NCBI GenBank assembly: GCA_049300095.1
Contig: JBAQYM010000131.1
Coordinates: 1-64,000 of the forward strand
Direction: 5' to 3'
Length of the DNA stretch: 64,000 nt
From: SbD1 sp049300095
Lineage (GTDB): Bacteria; Desulfobacterota; Syntrophobacteria; Syntrophobacterales; Syntrophobacteraceae
Each line of letters opens with the position of its first letter. The first letter of the stretch is position 1. Shown here one piece after another: positions 62,300 to 64,000 of the stretch. Both the position numbers and the translations under genes were made by a program. The notes below the pieces were generated by a model. The model was not told the DNA's origin and made no database searches. It was given only the letters and a program-made list of their open reading frames with translations.

Positions 62300-64000
62300 T
62301 CAGGCCTGATCGGATGTTATGGGCAGCAATACCCGGAAGGTGCTTCCGGAGCCTTCCCGGCTGATGACTTCGATTCTGCCCCCGTGGGCTTCGACTATCA
62401 TCTTGCATTGGTATAGTCCGATGCCCGATCCGGAATCTTTTGTGGTCATGAAGGGGCGGAAGAGATTTCTCCGGATAAATTCCCGGGACATTCCACAACC
62501 GCGGTCGGTCACCGAAAAGACCAGGTTGGCCCCGTCCCGGCAGGTTTCAACCCGGATGAGGCCCTGGCCGTCGGTCGATTCGTTCGCGTTGAGGATAAGG
62601 TTGAGCACTACCTTCTGGATCTGGTCGGGATCGAGGCCGGCCATGGGAAGGGGATTGAGCTCTGTTGCGACCTCGCAGGTCAGGTTGAGACTCGACAGGG
62701 TGGAGGAGACGATTGCGTTCAGGTCACATTCGCATCGTTGCAACTCGAACTTCTGGTTGAGCAGCGAGAGTTGGCCGCACATGTTCTGTATCTTTTCCCG
62801 GCTGTTCGAAATGACCTTGAGTGCGTCTTTACGAAACTCGGGATTATCATAATGGACGGGAAGATTCTGGAGGGTCAGGGACAGGGTGGAGGCAATATTC
62901 TTGAGGTCATGGACGAAAAAGGCCGACAGGGTCTGAAAGGCCTGCATTTCTTTCGCCTGCCCCAGGCTCTCGAAAAGCTTGTGGTTCAAGATCAATACGG
63001 CGGCCTGGTCGGCAAAGATCTTCATGAGATCGAAATCTTCAACCGAAAACGGCTGCCCGGTCCGGTCGTTCAAGGTCAGCATCCCGACGAACTCTCCCCC
63101 CGCGTTCAGGGGAGCGCAGTACCGGATTTGGGCCTCCTCCATGGTCCCTGCGGAAATCTCGGATAGGGAGTCCCACTCCGAATTTAAGTCGAACGCTTCC
63201 TGCCGGGACCGCATTCTATCCATAAGCGGCGCCAATGCGCGCTCCATTTCGGAAAGTCCCGTCTGATTGAGTGAAAGGGCGGTCGAGCCGGTCAAGACCG
63301 GTTGCTTGAGGTCCTCGTCGATAAGCCAGATACTGGCGGCCGACGCCAGATAAGTCTCCGAGACGATCTTGGCGACGGCGGCGCACAGTTGCCTGGTATC
63401 GGTAAATGATGCGGTCTTCTGGCTGAACTGGGTCCATAACTTTCGGTAGTCGTAATAGGGCCGTCGAAAGTGACGGTGGACAAATTGCCTTATCAGATAC
63501 CGCATGTGCACCGAGAGGAGCAGGGCGACGACTCCGAGCAGGACGATAAAAATAATGAAAGCATTCTGGAAGATTATTTCGCTTACGCCAAAGTGAATCG
63601 CCACTTTGGCAATTATCCCCACCATCAGCAGATACACCCCGATCACCAAGATGGTGAACGAGCTGTACAGCAGCTCCTGGGAAACAAAAATGTTTACATT
63701 GCGAAGCCTGCTGCGAACGGCGGCAACGATTATCAGGGCGTTTGCGGCAACCAGTATGGAGTTGTTGATAGTCAAGAGATGCGTGTTGAGGTTCGAGAAC
63801 AGCAAGACCTGGGTGCAGGTATATATGCGCGTGGCAAAGAGGGCGCCCACCCCGAGGACGGAAAACTTTATCTGCCACCTTATGGCGCCGTAAGAGGTGC
63901 GAAGGGTCTTCTCGAGGTTGGCGAGAATGAGGGCCGATGAAAGCAGGAAAAGGATGTGGAGGCTGTATCCCGACCAGCCGAGCGGGAATATCCAGTCGTC
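62300..64000 (-). CDS. prsK: PrsK-type membrane histidine kinase of the PEP-CTERM system (partial)
   Basis: The gene's start lies beyond the window; 567 residues are visible. Membrane helices are in the N-terminal part (LHILFLLSSALILANLEKTL, FSVLGVGALFATRIYTCTQV, LIIVAAV), followed by a GAF domain (YDYRKLWTQFSQ, then GGEFVGMLTLND), a phosphoacceptor region FFVHDLKNIASTLSL and HATPase motifs LILNANEST, VTDRGCGM and GSGIGLYQC. This architecture is that of PrsK, which works with the sigma-54 activator PrsR to control PEP-CTERM genes. It ends at 62300, about 410 bases from PEP-CTERM gene C. Confidence 0.9.
   Translation of the reverse strand, partial: DDWIFPLGWSGYSLHILFLLSSALILANLEKTLRTSYGAIRWQIKFSVLGVGALFATRIYTCTQVLLFSNLNTHLLTINNSILVAANALIIVAAVRSRLRNVNIFVSQELLYSSFTILVIGVYLLMVGIIAKVAIHFGVSEIIFQNAFIIFIVLLGVVALLLSVHMRYLIRQFVHRHFRRPYYDYRKLWTQFSQKTASFTDTRQLCAAVAKIVSETYLASAASIWLIDEDLKQPVLTGSTALSLNQTGLSEMERALAPLMDRMRSRQEAFDLNSEWDSLSEISAGTMEEAQIRYCAPLNAGGEFVGMLTLNDRTGQPFSVEDFDLMKIFADQAAVLILNHKLFESLGQAKEMQAFQTLSAFFVHDLKNIASTLSLTLQNLPVHYDNPEFRKDALKVISNSREKIQNMCGQLSLLNQKFELQRCECDLNAIVSSTLSSLNLTCEVATELNPLPMAGLDPDQIQKVVLNLILNANESTDGQGLIRVETCRDGANLVFSVTDRGCGMSREFIRRNLFRPFMTTKDSGSGIGLYQCKMIVEAHGGRIEVISREGSGSTFRVLLPITSDQA

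Overview
The window looks like a chromosomal segment of a GC-rich Desulfobacterota (deltaproteobacterial) bacterium, perhaps Syntrophobacter-like. The reasons are an exosortase/PEP-CTERM system with a PrsK-type kinase, strong -24/-12 (sigma-54) promoters, a probable selenocysteine gene, and many short palindromic intergenic repeats. This is inference from gene content; there is no rRNA or other marker gene. No tRNA, rRNA, CRISPR array or complete transposase gene was seen.

Region 1 (0-16.7 kb) is mostly housekeeping or unrelated genes: a MurU/AmgK-like nucleotidyltransferase and sugar kinase pair, a metallophosphoesterase, a DUF72 protein, a DUF1573 lipoprotein whose reading frame crosses an in-frame TGA followed by a SECIS-like hairpin (candidate selenoprotein), a large hybrid histidine kinase, an M42 aminopeptidase, an SppA-type peptidase, a SulP anion transporter, two small secreted proteins and RfbB (dTDP-glucose 4,6-dehydratase). 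The gaps hold several families of palindromic repeats.

Region 2 (17.8-25 kb) is a surface and regulatory island: two paralogous PEP-CTERM proteins, a PilZ protein, a cyclic-nucleotide-binding-like/HDOD protein, a stand-alone degenerate GGDEF-like protein, a ribbon-helix-helix protein and a nuclease-fold protein without its catalytic residues. Three of these genes have sigma-54-type promoters.

Region 3 (25-60.7 kb) is a long, nearly all plus-strand exopolysaccharide locus. It starts with export and chain-length machinery (Wza-like protein, GumC/Wzz-like protein, ExeA-like ATPase, tyrosine-kinase-like protein). A sugar transferase carrying the same degenerate GGDEF-like domain follows. Then come a WlbA-WlbB-aminotransferase set plus a 2-epimerase (diacetamido-uronic acid precursor), FemAB/CelD-like acyltransferases, a deacetylase-DUF354 fusion, six glycosyltransferases, an AsnB amidotransferase, a methyltransferase, a secreted beta-helix protein and an O-antigen polymerase-like protein. 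An FkbH-ACP-GNAT-VOC-ketoisomerase-aminotransferase-acyltransferase cassette follows, which probably makes an acylated 3-amino-3,6-dideoxyhexose. A Wzx flippase and the exosortase close the locus.

Region 4 (61-64 kb, minus strand) has a third PEP-CTERM gene with an excellent sigma-54 promoter and the C-terminal part of PrsK, which runs off the window. The working model is that PrsK, through a sigma-54 activator not seen here, controls PEP-CTERM substrates and c-di-GMP-type regulators, while the EPS locus builds the matrix into which exosortase-processed proteins are delivered.
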